NCBI RefSeq assembly: GCF_026041215.1
Contig: NZ_JAPEIQ010000033.1
Span: 62,001 to 126,000 of the forward strand
Direction of reading: 5' to 3'
Length of the DNA: 64,000 bases
Source of the DNA: Hoyosella sp. YIM 151337
GTDB lineage: Bacteria; Actinomycetota; Actinomycetes; Mycobacteriales; Mycobacteriaceae
Part shown: positions 42,821 to 50,867 of the stretch, piece by piece
Layout: every line of letters starts with the position of its first letter
Numbering within the stretch: the first letter of the stretch is position 1
Translations under genes and position numbers: made by a program
Notes under the pieces: model-generated
Told to the model about the DNA's origin: nothing
Seen by the model: only the letters and a program-made list of their open reading frames with translations
Database searches by the model: none

Positions 42821-44918
42821 TGTTCTCGTGCTCGTGCCGCAGCCGGCTCGGCCACCAGATCGCCGGCCCAGCTTGTCTGACGACGGCCGGAACGATCAGT
42901 GACCGCATGATGAGCGCATCGAGCAGAACGCCAAACGCAACGATGAACGCGATCTGCACCATGAAAATCAGCGGTATCACGGCGAGCGCCGCGAACGTCG
43001 CAGCGAGCACGATCCCAGCGGAAGTGATCACGCCGCCCGTTACGACAAGTGAGCGCAGCACGCCAGCACGGGTGCCTATCCGCAAGGTCTCTTCACGGGC
43101 CCGCGTCATCAAAAAGATGTTGTAGTCGATACCAAGAGCCACCAGGAATACGAACGCGAACAGCGGGATCACCGGGTCCGCGCCAGGGAAACCCAGCACG
43201 TGGTTGAAAATTAGCGCGCTCACGCCAAGTGTCGCGGCGAATGAGACAACAACTGTCGCGATCAGGAACAACGGGGCGAGCAGTGCCCGCAGCAGCAGCG
43301 CGAGAATCGCGAAGACAACGAGCAGGACGAGCGGCATGATCAACGCACGATCGCGCTTGGACGTGTCATCGGTGTCAATTTGGATCGCGGTTGGGCCACC
43401 GACCTTGGCATCTCCCCCATCAACGGCAGCGAGGGTGCTGCGCAACTCCCGCACGGTCTGTTCGGCGTCTTCGGAATCGGCGGGTGCCGAGAGCGTCGCT
43501 TCTAGCTGCACGAGCCCGTCACGCACGAGCGGTCCGCCGTCTTCGCCGGGAATGAACTCGGCGCGCGATATGCCTTCTGTCCGCGCCGCAGCTGCGCGCA
43601 CCGACTCTGCTGCGCTGGCGTTCGCGATCACAATGGCAGGGGATCCGCTGCCTGCGTCAAAGTGACGTTCGAGTGCCTGCTGGCCTTCCTGCGACTCGAC
43701 CTGCGTCAGGAAGATCTCGCTCTGCGCGACCCCGTCGGCGCGCAACTGCGGCAGAAAGGCAGCGAATGCGAGAACGATGATGAGGGGTACGGTCCAATAG
43801 CGGCGCGGATGTGCTTCGATTTGCCTGGCTAGCGCCGCCCAGAATCGGTAATTGCGGTCAGGAGTGGTTTCTTCGGCGCTGTAGCGGGGCCGGGCAGGCC
43901 AGTAGGCGCTGCGGCCGAGCAACGCGAGCACAGCTGCCAGAAATGTCATGGTCGCGACGAAGGATGCGGCGATGCCGATGGCAGCGACCGGTCCGAGACC
44001 GCGATTGGAGTTGAGGTCTGACAGCAACAAGCACAGCACGCCCGCGATGACGGTGCCCGCGGAGGCGGCGATGGGCGGCAGGGCGGCACGCCAGGCGCGC
44101 CACATGGCGCCGAGCCGGTCTGTACCCACCCGCAGTTCTTCGCGAAAACGCGCGACGAGCAGGAGTGCGTAGTCTGTCGCCGCACCGAACACGAGGATAA
44201 AGAGAATGCCCTGGCTTTGTCCGTTCAGCGTCACGATGCCGGCGTCCGCGAGAAAGTAGACCGCCATGCTTGCCAGCGCGAGAGCAAGGATCGCGCTTGT
44301 CACGACGATCAACGGCAAGAACGGGCTGCGGTAGACGATGACCAGGATGACGATCACAACCGCGGCCGCAACGATCAGCAGCAGCCCGTCGATACCCGCG
44401 AAGGCCGCACCAAGGTCGGCGCTGGATCCAGCTGGCCCAGTGACGAATACGCTCAGGCCGTCGGGTGCGTCCGCCAGCGCTTCTCGCAATTCATCGACGG
44501 CGTCGGAGACCGAGCCGTTCGCATCCACCGGAATGATCACCTGGACCGCATCACCATCTTCGGATGGGATCGGTGGCGATGACGGACCGGCGAGGCCGGG
44601 CTGACCCTGGATGCCGGTGAGTGCCCCTTCCAGAAAATCCGCATCCTGCGGCTGCACCCCGCCCGAGCGTTCGGCGATTACGATCGCAGGGACGGCGGTG
44701 GTGTCTGTGAAGAGGCGCTGCAGTTCCTGTACCTCGGTGGATTCGGCTGATTGCGGCAGGAAGGCGGCGGCGTCGTTGACCTGAACTTCGCCGAGTTTCC
44801 CGGCGAAGGGCCCGGCAACGCCGCCGAGGCCGAGCCAGGCGACGAGCAGCAATCCGGGAAGCAGCCAGCGGAGTTGCCGGGCTGCAGATCGGGGTGGGGC
44901 GGCGGTCATGCCAGCCAT
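42777..44918 (-). CDS. MMPL-family RND exporter
   Basis: This 713-residue RND-type membrane protein has two halves. Each has a periplasmic domain and about six helices; [20 protein letters not shown] in the first and [20 protein letters not shown] in the second hold the Asp-Tyr pairs that carry protons. FSTQ-like MmpL3 features are absent. It is closer to small MMPL exporters that remove lipids, siderophores or drugs. Two starts exist. ATG 44909 ([13 protein letters not shown]) has AATAAT seven bases upstream and may be the leaderless start; ATG 44918 is given as the outer limit. A MarR-type operator overlaps its promoter. Confidence 0.88.
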   Translation of the reverse strand: MAGMTAAPPRSAARQLRWLLPGLLLVAWLGLGGVAGPFAGKLGEVQVNDAAAFLPQSAESTEVQELQRLFTDTTAVPAIVIAERSGGVQPQDADFLEGALTGIQGQPGLAGPSSPPIPSEDGDAVQVIIPVDANGSVSDAVDELREALADAPDGLSVFVTGPAGSSADLGAAFAGIDGLLLIVAAAVVIVILVIVYRSPFLPLIVVTSAILALALASMAVYFLADAGIVTLNGQSQGILFILVFGAATDYALLLVARFREELRVGTDRLGAMWRAWRAALPPIAASAGTVIAGVLCLLLSDLNSNRGLGPVAAIGIAASFVATMTFLAAVLALLGRSAYWPARPRYSAEETTPDRNYRFWAALARQIEAHPRRYWTVPLIIVLAFAAFLPQLRADGVAQSEIFLTQVESQEGQQALERHFDAGSGSPAIVIANASAAESVRAAAARTEGISRAEFIPGEDGGPLVRDGLVQLEATLSAPADSEDAEQTVRELRSTLAAVDGGDAKVGGPTAIQIDTDDTSKRDRALIMPLVLLVVFAILALLLRALLAPLFLIATVVVSFAATLGVSALIFNHVLGFPGADPVIPLFAFVFLVALGIDYNIFLMTRAREETLRIGTRAGVLRSLVVTGGVITSAGIVLAATFAALAVIPLIFMVQIAFIVAFGVLLDALIMRSLIVPAVVRQAGPAIWWPSRLRHEHENISLPDTPAAVPSPR

Positions 44919-44938
44919 TATTCAGCAAGCTGAACAAT
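44917..44938. promoter_or_regulatory. MarR-type operator between the MMPL exporter and its regulator
   Basis: ATTATTCAGC and GCTGAACAAT form a 10-bp dyad with a 2-base spacer (9 of 10 match; the inner TTCAGC/GCTGAA arms are perfect). On the minus strand it lies between TTGCAA and AATAAT, a promoter-like pair with a 16-base spacer for the MMPL gene. Confidence 0.58.
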
Positions 44939-44948
44939 TTGCAACTGG

Positions 44949-45422
44949 GTGAGGTTAATGACTGATGAGATCGATCCATTATCAGCCTGGCCGACTGGCC
45001 GTCTGCTGTCAGCGGCGGCGCGGAGACTCGAGCACGCTTGGGAAGCGATCCTCAGTGAGCGAGGGCTGACGCATGCGGGCCTAGCCGTGCTGCACTGTGT
45101 CGCGCAACGTTCGCGCTACCAGCGCGAGGTGGCCCGGCAGTGCCGTGTCACCGACCAGACGATCAGCCGGACGATCGAGCGGCTAGTGCACCAGGGCTAT
45201 GTCACTCGCGCGCGCGACGAGAACGATGCTCGCCGCACCACGGTGGCAATCACGGACCGCGGCTATCGGATCTATCACGAACTCCACGCCCTGGAGCGCG
45301 ACGATCCGCGCCTCGTCTCAGGCATGCCCGAGCACTCCGAGTTGCGGCGATTACTTGTGCGGTTGATCGCACATCTCGAAACGCCGCAGACGGACAGCAC
45401 AGAACACCCCCACGTTGGTTAG
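44949..45422 (+). CDS. MarR-family transcriptional regulator
   Basis: This 157-residue winged-helix protein has the MarR recognition region CRVTDQTISRTIERLVHQG and the wing YVTRARDENDARRTTVAITD. N- and C-terminal helices for dimerisation flank them. It is divergent from the MMPL exporter and separated from it by a good dyad, so it most likely represses both genes and responds to an exported compound. GTG 44949 and ATG 44958 are both possible starts; neither has a strong ribosome-binding site. Confidence 0.88.
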   Translation: MRLMTDEIDPLSAWPTGRLLSAAARRLEHAWEAILSERGLTHAGLAVLHCVAQRSRYQREVARQCRVTDQTISRTIERLVHQGYVTRARDENDARRTTVAITDRGYRIYHELHALERDDPRLVSGMPEHSELRRLLVRLIAHLETPQTDSTEHPHVG

Positions 45423-45425
45423 TCT
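45420..45425 (+). promoter_or_regulatory. Probable -10 box of the first LOG gene
   Basis: TAGTCT starts at the last base pairs of marR and leaves six bases to ATG 45432, giving a likely leaderless mRNA. Confidence 0.4.
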
Positions 45426-45431
45426 TCGCGC

Positions 45432-46241
45432 ATGGCGCCAACGAAGCTCCCATCGCCGAGTCCGGACGATCCCCTGAACGCGGCGTGGGAACAGTATTGT
45501 GGCCCGGTGCTTCAGCGCTGCCCGCCTGGGGTTACTCCGGTAACGATGGACCAGCGGCTTCTCGACAGCCGCGGGCCAAGCGACTGGGTGCACACCGACC
45601 CCTGGCGGGTATTGCGCATCCAGGCTGAGTTCGTCGAGGGTTTTGGCGCCCTCGCTGAGGTTCCGCGCGCGGTAACGGTGTTTGGCTCGGCGCGTACTGA
45701 GCCTGGTTCCGGCGACTACGAGGCAGCACGCGAAATCGGCACGGCGCTGGCGCGCGCGGGCTACGCGGTGATCACTGGAGGCGGCCCCGGTGCAATGGAA
45801 GCAGCGAACCGTGGAGCGCGGGAAGCGGGCGGGTACTCGATCGGTCTTGGGATCGAGCTGCCATTCGAACAGGCACTCAATGACTGGCTCGACCTTGGCA
45901 TCAACTTCCGTTACTTCTTCGTGCGCAAGACCATGTTCGTCAAGTATTCGCAGGCGTTCGTGTGCGTCCCTGGCGGGTTCGGCACGCTCGACGAACTCTT
46001 CGAGGCGCTCACCCTTGTTCAGACGAACAAGATCACGCGATTTCCGGTGATACTTTTTGGAACGGACTTCTGGGGCGGCCTGGTCGACTGGATTCGCGAC
46101 CAGCTGGGGGACACCGGCAAGATTGGCGCCGCGGACGCGGACCTCATCCATGTCACGGATAGCGCGGAAACGGTTGTGGAAATCATTGACGCGGCGCAAC
46201 AGACGATCCACACGAAGTCAATTGCGGGCGGCACCCCATGA
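45432..46241 (+). CDS. LOG family protein, long form (TIGR00730-type Rossmann fold)
   Basis: LOG proteins hydrolyse nucleoside 5'-monophosphates such as cytokinin ribotides to release the base. The 269-residue product has the two family motifs YAVITGGGPGAMEAANRGAR and CVPGGFGTLDELFEALTLVQ. It carries an N-terminal extension of about 85 residues compared with minimal LOGs. It is the first of two adjacent LOG genes and overlaps the second by 4 bases (ATGA). Substrate is unknown; bacterial LOGs can also act as AMP nucleosidases. Confidence 0.86.
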   Translation: MAPTKLPSPSPDDPLNAAWEQYCGPVLQRCPPGVTPVTMDQRLLDSRGPSDWVHTDPWRVLRIQAEFVEGFGALAEVPRAVTVFGSARTEPGSGDYEAAREIGTALARAGYAVITGGGPGAMEAANRGAREAGGYSIGLGIELPFEQALNDWLDLGINFRYFFVRKTMFVKYSQAFVCVPGGFGTLDELFEALTLVQTNKITRFPVILFGTDFWGGLVDWIRDQLGDTGKIGAADADLIHVTDSAETVVEIIDAAQQTIHTKSIAGGTP

Positions 46242-46807
46242 AGCACCAGGGCTCACACCGCCACATGATTGCCGTGTACTGCGCCTCGGGGCCGGTGCCC
46301 GCCGAGTATCTGCAACTCGCCGCAGACGTCGGTGACGCGATCGCCCGCCGTGGCTGGGGCGTCGTTTCAGGCGGCGGGCACATTTCGATGATGGGCGCCG
46401 TCGCGACCGCTGCCCGCGCGGCCGGCGGCTGGACTGTCGGGGTTATCCCTAAAGCGCTGGTGCACCGTGAGGTCGCCGACACTGCGTCGGATGAACTGAT
46501 CGTCACCGACACCATGCGGCAGCGGAAGAAGCAGATGGAAGAGCGCGCGCACGCCTTTTTGACGCTGCCCGGCGGGATCGGCACGCTCGAAGAATTCACT
46601 GAAGCATGGACCGCTGGATATCTGGGAATGCACGACAAACCGCTGGTCGTGCTCGATCCCATGGGTCACTTCGCGGGTTTTTTCGACTGGCTGCATTCGA
46701 TGGTGCCTACAGGCTTCGTGAGTCAGCGCTCGCTCGCTCGGGTCCACATCGTGAAGAGCCTCGATGAGGCGCTGGAGCGGTGTGCGCCCGGAGCCGCGGG
46801 CGTTTAG
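46238..46807 (+). CDS. LOG family protein, short form (Rv1205-like)
   Basis: This 189-residue LOG protein has VVSGGGHISMMGAVATAARA and LTLPGGIGTLEEFTEAWTAG, with the catalytic Arg/Glu region of phosphoribohydrolases. It also has IAVYCASGPVPAEYLQLAAD at the N-terminus. It resembles Rv1205, the cytokinin-releasing LOG of M. tuberculosis, which also sits near folP2. The ATG overlaps the stop of the long LOG gene. The two paralogues share the fold but only modest similarity, so they may act on different nucleotides. Confidence 0.86.
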   Translation: MKHQGSHRHMIAVYCASGPVPAEYLQLAADVGDAIARRGWGVVSGGGHISMMGAVATAARAAGGWTVGVIPKALVHREVADTASDELIVTDTMRQRKKQMEERAHAFLTLPGGIGTLEEFTEAWTAGYLGMHDKPLVVLDPMGHFAGFFDWLHSMVPTGFVSQRSLARVHIVKSLDEALERCAPGAAGV

Positions 46808-46835
46808 CGGCTACTCCTAGGGATAGGACTCGCAG

Positions 46836-47699
46836 GTGGACTGGATTATCACTGCGCTGGGGGCTGCGCTCGTCGTCGTGGTGCTGTGGGATATTTTCCA
46901 CACGCTGTGGCATACGAGCGGTCAGGGGAGGATCGCACATTTCGTTCTCATGTGTGTGTGGCGGCTGACCGCACTGATTGGACGGCGCGGACGCAGGCTG
47001 AGTGGACCGCTCGCGATGGTCGGTGTAATCGGCACGTGGGGCGGGCTGATTGTGCTGGGGTGGACGCTGATCTACTACCCCCACATGCCGGAAGACGTGA
47101 GCTATGAAGTGGGGCTAGACCCCTTCCGTGCTGGACAGGTCATCGATGCGTTGTACATGTCCCTTGTGACTCTGGCGACGCTTGGCTACGGCGACATAGT
47201 GCCGACCGCCCCCTGGCTGCGGGTGGTGTCGCCTGTTCAGGCGCTGATCGGATTTGGTCTGCTGACGGCTGCAGTTTCTTGGGTCCTGCAGGTCTATCCA
47301 GCGCTCTCGCGACGCCGCGTGCTGGCACTGCGGATCGATATGATCGAGCGCAACGGTTTCAGTGATCTCCTCGGCGAGTTGCGCGTCGACACTGTGACGA
47401 GAACGCTCGATGAAATCGCGACTGGTCTCGCACAGGTGCGTATTGACTTGGACCAGTACGCCGAAACGTACTATTTTCGGGATGGCGGCCAGCACTCGAC
47501 GCTGGCGGCCAAGCTTGGCCATGTGTTGTCGCTGTCCGAGCGGGCAAGCCTGGCAGACTCTGCCGACATCCAGTATTCAGCGAGCGTGCTGGACGACGCT
47601 GTGCACAAGCTCGCGGAACTGCTCGACCGGCGGTTTCTCAAGACCGGAGGCAGCGTGGACGTTGTGCTGAACGCCTATGCGGAGCAGCAACAAACCTGA
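46836..47699 (+). CDS. Two-helix potassium channel protein
   Basis: This 287-residue protein has N-terminal membrane helices (IITALGAALVVVVLWDIFHT and PLAMVGVIGTWGGLIVLGWT). The pore loop YMSLVTLATLGYGDIVPTAP carries the K+ selectivity filter TLGYGD. A third helix (VVSPVQALIGFGLLTAAVSW) follows, then a cytoplasmic helical domain of about 130 residues without a recognisable RCK/NAD motif. It starts at GTG 46836, 29 bases after the LOG gene. It presumably mediates K+ flux; its gating ligand is unknown. Confidence 0.86.
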   Translation: MDWIITALGAALVVVVLWDIFHTLWHTSGQGRIAHFVLMCVWRLTALIGRRGRRLSGPLAMVGVIGTWGGLIVLGWTLIYYPHMPEDVSYEVGLDPFRAGQVIDALYMSLVTLATLGYGDIVPTAPWLRVVSPVQALIGFGLLTAAVSWVLQVYPALSRRRVLALRIDMIERNGFSDLLGELRVDTVTRTLDEIATGLAQVRIDLDQYAETYYFRDGGQHSTLAAKLGHVLSLSERASLADSADIQYSASVLDDAVHKLAELLDRRFLKTGGSVDVVLNAYAEQQQT

Positions 47700-47716
47700 T
47701 TGAGAAACGTGACACG

Positions 47717-48622
47717 ATGGACGCCATGTGCCCAGACGACTCTTCGCGCGGCGTGACGATCGCACCGACACTGTGCGGGCGTTCGGTCCCCACTGATCGC
47801 GCGCTCGTGATGGCGATCGTCAACCGCACCCCTGACTCCTTCTATGACCGCGGCGCAACGTTCACTGATGCGGCCGCGATGCGGGCGGTGGAGCGGGCAG
47901 TCGCCGAGGGCGCCGACGTAATCGACATTGGCGGTGTGAAAGCGGGTCCGGGCGCGCTGGTCGATGAGCAGGAGGAGATTCGCCGTGTTGTGCCTTTCGC
48001 GGCGGCGGTACGGCAGGAGTTCCCAGACGTCTTGATCAGTGTGGATACCTGGCGAGCGGAAGTGGCCAGCGAAGCGTGTGTGGCCGGCGCGGACCTCATC
48101 AACGACACCTGGGCCGGCGCGGATCCCGATTTAGTGCACGTCGCGGCGTCACTCGGCGCGGGCATCGTCTGCTCGCACACTGGCGGCGCCGCGCCACGGA
48201 CTAGACCGCATCGCGTGCGCTACGCCGACGTCACGGCGACCGTCGCGGACGATCTGACGCGCGCGGCACAGCGTGCGCTGGCTGCTGGGGTGCGACGGGA
48301 CGGTATTCTCATCGACCCGACACATGATTTCGGGAAGAACACCTTTCACGGCCTTGAATTGTTGCGGCGGTTGGACGTTCTTGTGAATTCCGGATGGCCT
48401 GTCTTGATGGCGCTGAGCAATAAGGATTTCATCGGGGAGACTCTAAACGTGGGTCTGACCGAAAGATTGGAGGGCACCTTGGCAGCGACTGCTGTAGCCG
48501 CGTGGTGTGGCGCGCGTATGTTCCGCGTTCACGAGGTTGCCCAAACGCGGCGTGTTCTTGAGATGGTGGCGGCGATCGCCGGAACACGACCACCCGCGCG
48601 AACAGTAAGGGGTCTCGCATGA
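47717..48622 (+). CDS. folP2: Dihydropteroate synthase homologue FolP2
   Basis: This 301-residue TIM-barrel protein has ALVMAIVNRTPDSFYDRGAT, GADVIDIGGVKAGPGALVDE, ISVDTWRAEVASEACVAGAD, LINDTWAGADP, DPTHDFGKNTFHGLELLRRL and RMFRVHEVAQT, all pterin-binding-family motifs. It matches the Rv1207 (FolP2) type. GGVKAGPG replaces the usual GGEST-like pterin motif. FolP2 proteins of mycobacteria lack measurable dihydropteroate synthase activity, and their true role is open. It overlaps gpgS by 4 bases, so it belongs to the gpgS operon. ATG 47717 or 47726 could be the start. Confidence 0.86.
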   Translation: MDAMCPDDSSRGVTIAPTLCGRSVPTDRALVMAIVNRTPDSFYDRGATFTDAAAMRAVERAVAEGADVIDIGGVKAGPGALVDEQEEIRRVVPFAAAVRQEFPDVLISVDTWRAEVASEACVAGADLINDTWAGADPDLVHVAASLGAGIVCSHTGGAAPRTRPHRVRYADVTATVADDLTRAAQRALAAGVRRDGILIDPTHDFGKNTFHGLELLRRLDVLVNSGWPVLMALSNKDFIGETLNVGLTERLEGTLAATAVAAWCGARMFRVHEVAQTRRVLEMVAAIAGTRPPARTVRGLA

Positions 48623-49572
48623 CGATTACACCGCTGCGCCAAGATTGGATGCAGACCAATAGCTGGACAGAGCCCGAGTGGAGGGTGGCTGAACTCGTAG
48701 CTGCGAAGCGCGGACGGACGGTGTCTGTTGTATTGCCGGCCCTGAACGAGGAAGAATCCGTGGCAGGCGTGCTCGACACCATACGGCCGCTCACCGACGG
48801 ACTGGTTGATGAGCTGATCGTGCTGGACTCGGGCTCGACTGATAGCACCGCTGCCGTGGCACGCGCTGCCGGTGCCACCGTCTACTCGCGGGAGGAGGCG
48901 CTGCCGGGTGTCGTGCCAGTGCGCGGCAAAGGTGAGGCGCTGTGGCGAGGTGTTGCGGCGAGTACCGGCGATTTCATTGTCTTCATCGACTCGGATTTGA
49001 TCGATCCCGACCCGATGTTCGTCCCGCGACTGCTTGGCCCGTTGCTGATGACTCGCGGGATCCACCTGGTCAAAGGCTTCTACCGGCGCCCGCTCGTCGA
49101 TGGGGGTGCCGAGCATTTTCATGGGGGAGGCCGCGTGACAGAACTCGTGGCACGACCCCTCTTGACCGCCCTGAGACCGGAACTCTCCGCGGTTTTTCAG
49201 CCGCTCGGCGGCGAATACGCCGGTTCACGTGAATTACTCGAGTCGGTGCCATTCGCGCCTGGGTACGGAGTAGAAATCGGGCTGCTGCTCGATACCTATC
49301 ACCGATGGGGAATCGACGCGATCGCCCAGGTGAACCTTGGCGTCCGGAAGCATCGAAACCGCCCGCTGACCGATCTTGGGTTCATGAGCAGGCAAATCAT
49401 GGCAACTCTGCTCGAACGCGTGGGTGTCGGCGACTCCGGTGTCGGGCTCACGCAGTACCTGCCGTCGGGCGAGTCGTTCGAGGCCGTAACGTCACAGGTC
49501 GACCTCGAGGATCGCCCGCCGCTGTCGCGACTTGTGCAAGAAATTCATGATCACGGCAAAATGAGAGCGTGA
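48619..49572 (+). CDS. gpgS: Glucosyl-3-phosphoglycerate synthase GpgS
   Basis: GpgS transfers glucose from NDP-glucose to 3-phosphoglycerate, starting methylglucose lipopolysaccharide synthesis. The 317-residue GT81-type (GT-A fold) product has VSVVLPALNEEESVAGVLDT, LIVLDSGSTDST, the metal-binding IVFIDSDLIDPDP and GFYRRPL, then GGEYAGSRELLESVPFAPGY in the acceptor half. It matches Rv1208 throughout. It is the second gene of folP2-gpgS-divIVA-tagA, in which every junction is a 4-base overlap. Confidence 0.93.
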   Translation: MTITPLRQDWMQTNSWTEPEWRVAELVAAKRGRTVSVVLPALNEEESVAGVLDTIRPLTDGLVDELIVLDSGSTDSTAAVARAAGATVYSREEALPGVVPVRGKGEALWRGVAASTGDFIVFIDSDLIDPDPMFVPRLLGPLLMTRGIHLVKGFYRRPLVDGGAEHFHGGGRVTELVARPLLTALRPELSAVFQPLGGEYAGSRELLESVPFAPGYGVEIGLLLDTYHRWGIDAIAQVNLGVRKHRNRPLTDLGFMSRQIMATLLERVGVGDSGVGLTQYLPSGESFEAVTSQVDLEDRPPLSRLVQEIHDHGKMRA

Positions 49573-49859
49573 CCACCGCGCTACTCTACGTCCTCGTTGT
49601 TGCTGGTGTCGCGGGGGTGCTGTACGCCCTCGCCGCGCTCGTCTTCGGGCGCGGCGAAGCCTTGCCTCCGCTGCCCCCGCATACCAGCCCGACGGCGCTG
49701 CCCGTCGAGCGAGTAAGCGGTGATGACGTGCGGGCCCTCAAATTCCAGCAGGCGCTGCGCGGCTACAAGGCGGCTGAGGTCGATTGGGCACTAGACCGGC
49801 TGGCCGCAGAAATCGACGTGTTGCGCGCCGAGTTGGCGGCTGAGCGGGCGCAGCAGTGA
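49569..49859 (+). CDS. DivIVA-domain membrane protein (Rv1209-like)
   Basis: This 96-residue protein starts with a membrane helix (LLYVLVVAGVAGVLYALAAL), then a Pro-rich linker. A short DivIVA-type segment VRALKFQQALRGYKAAEVDW, followed by ALDRLAAEIDVLRAELAAER, forms the coiled coil. Such mini-DivIVA proteins may recruit enzymes to curved membrane or poles. The gene overlaps both gpgS and tagA by 4 bases. Function is unproven; its position next to gpgS is conserved in mycobacteria. Confidence 0.85.
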   Translation: MTTALLYVLVVAGVAGVLYALAALVFGRGEALPPLPPHTSPTALPVERVSGDDVRALKFQQALRGYKAAEVDWALDRLAAEIDVLRAELAAERAQQ

Positions 49860-50434
49860 CGGATGACCTGTCGCAGCTCCGTTGCCCATGGGCAGAAGGC
49901 GATCCACTCTACGAGAAGTACCACGACGAAGAGTGGGGCAGACCGGTGCACGGGCGCGATGCGCTATTCGAGCGGTTGTGTCTCGAGGCCTTCCAGTCGG
50001 GCCTGTCGTGGCTGACGATTTTGCGTAAGCGTGACGCTTTTCGGAGGGCGTTCGCGCAGTTTCGTGTGGAGGTCGTGGCCCAATTCGGCAGTGGCGATGT
50101 CGAACGGCTGCTGCTCGATTCATCGATCGTCCGGAACAGGCGAAAAATTGAAGCCTGCGTGAATAACGCGCGCCGGGTTCTAGAACTCGATTGCGAGCTC
50201 GGTGAGTTGTTGTGGTCTTTCGCCCCACCGCCGCGGCCGCAGCGATTCCGCGTGATCGGGGATATTCCTGCAGTAACCCCCGAATCAGCCGCAATGGCGA
50301 AAGAACTGCGCCGCCGGGGCTTCACATTCATCGGCCCTACAACGGCATATGCACTCATGCAAGCGACGGGAATGGTCGACGACCATCTGCGTAATTGCCC
50401 GGTAAGAGTGAAAAGCCCCGTCTCGAGTCTGTGA
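49856..50434 (+). CDS. tagA: DNA-3-methyladenine glycosylase I
   Basis: TagA excises 3-methyladenine from alkylated DNA. The 192-residue helix-hairpin-helix-like product has the N-terminal zinc and base-recognition part RCPWAEGDPLYEKYHDEEWG, then LFERLCLEAFQSGLSWLTIL with the catalytic-site Glu/Trp, and SIVRNRRKIEACVNNARRVL. The C-terminal RRRGFTFIGPTTAYALMQAT and GMVDDHLRNCP supply the second zinc ligands. GTG 49856 overlaps the DivIVA stop. It is the last gene of the four-gene operon, as in M. tuberculosis (Rv1210). Confidence 0.94.
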   Translation: MTDDLSQLRCPWAEGDPLYEKYHDEEWGRPVHGRDALFERLCLEAFQSGLSWLTILRKRDAFRRAFAQFRVEVVAQFGSGDVERLLLDSSIVRNRRKIEACVNNARRVLELDCELGELLWSFAPPPRPQRFRVIGDIPAVTPESAAMAKELRRRGFTFIGPTTAYALMQATGMVDDHLRNCPVRVKSPVSSL

Positions 50435-50574
50435 AAAGACTCAGAGGAGTGGTGTTGCACTGCACAGTGCGGGCGTAAACAAGAGAGAATGAGGAGCGTA
50501 CAGGACCTGCGCTGCGGCAGGGCAGGTTTCTGAGCCGTGTTGCGGCACGACTAGACTAATGGTCTGACATCCGC

Positions 50575-50594
50575 CATTCCGCCGAAGCGGAATG
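50575..50594 (+). promoter_or_regulatory. Perfect 8-bp hairpin in the DUF3117 leader
   Basis: CATTCCGC (50575-50582) and GCGGAATG (50587-50594) flank a CGAA tetraloop. It lies 27 bases before ATG 50622. Nothing else in 50435-50621 is clear. Confidence 0.5.
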
Positions 50595-50621
50595 TGCACG
50601 GGATTTGTGGAGGGAGCAGAG

Positions 50622-50789
50622 ATGGCGGCGATGAAGCCCCGTACTGGCGATGGTCCGCTGGAGGCGACCAAGGAGGGGCGCGGGATCGTGATGCGTGTGC
50701 CACTCGAGGGCGGTGGACGACTGGTCGTCGAACTAACACCGGACGAGGCCGCCAATCTGGGAGAAGCTCTCAAGACAGTGACCAGCTGA
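50622..50789 (+). CDS. DUF3117 family small protein (Rv1211-like)
   Basis: This 55-residue protein, MAAMKPRTGDGPLEATKEGR, continues GIVMRVPLEGGGRLVVELTP and DEAANLGEALKTVTS. It is an almost invariant small actinobacterial protein of the DUF3117 family with a compact beta-hairpin plus helix. Function is unknown. GGGAG precedes ATG 50622 at a good distance; the frame's opening at 50592 is not used. Strong hairpins lie both before and after it, suggesting a separately regulated short mRNA. Its neighbour tagA matches Rv1210-Rv1211. Confidence 0.88.
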   Translation: MAAMKPRTGDGPLEATKEGRGIVMRVPLEGGGRLVVELTPDEAANLGEALKTVTS

Positions 50790-50819
50790 CAAGGCTGCTT
50801 GCTGACCGTGTGGTTCTGG

Positions 50820-50849
50820 GCCCTGTCTTCCGATGCGGAAGCACAGGGC
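50820..50849 (+). terminator. Strong hairpin between the DUF3117 gene and pepA
   Basis: GCCCTGTCTTCCG (50820-50832) pairs with CGGAAG (50836-50841) and ACAGGGC (50843-50849), a 13-bp stem broken only by one bulged C with a 3-base loop. No T-tract follows, so it could be a terminator, an attenuator or an mRNA-stabilising structure. Confidence 0.5.
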
Positions 50850-50867
50850 TCCGGCATGTGAGGTGAC

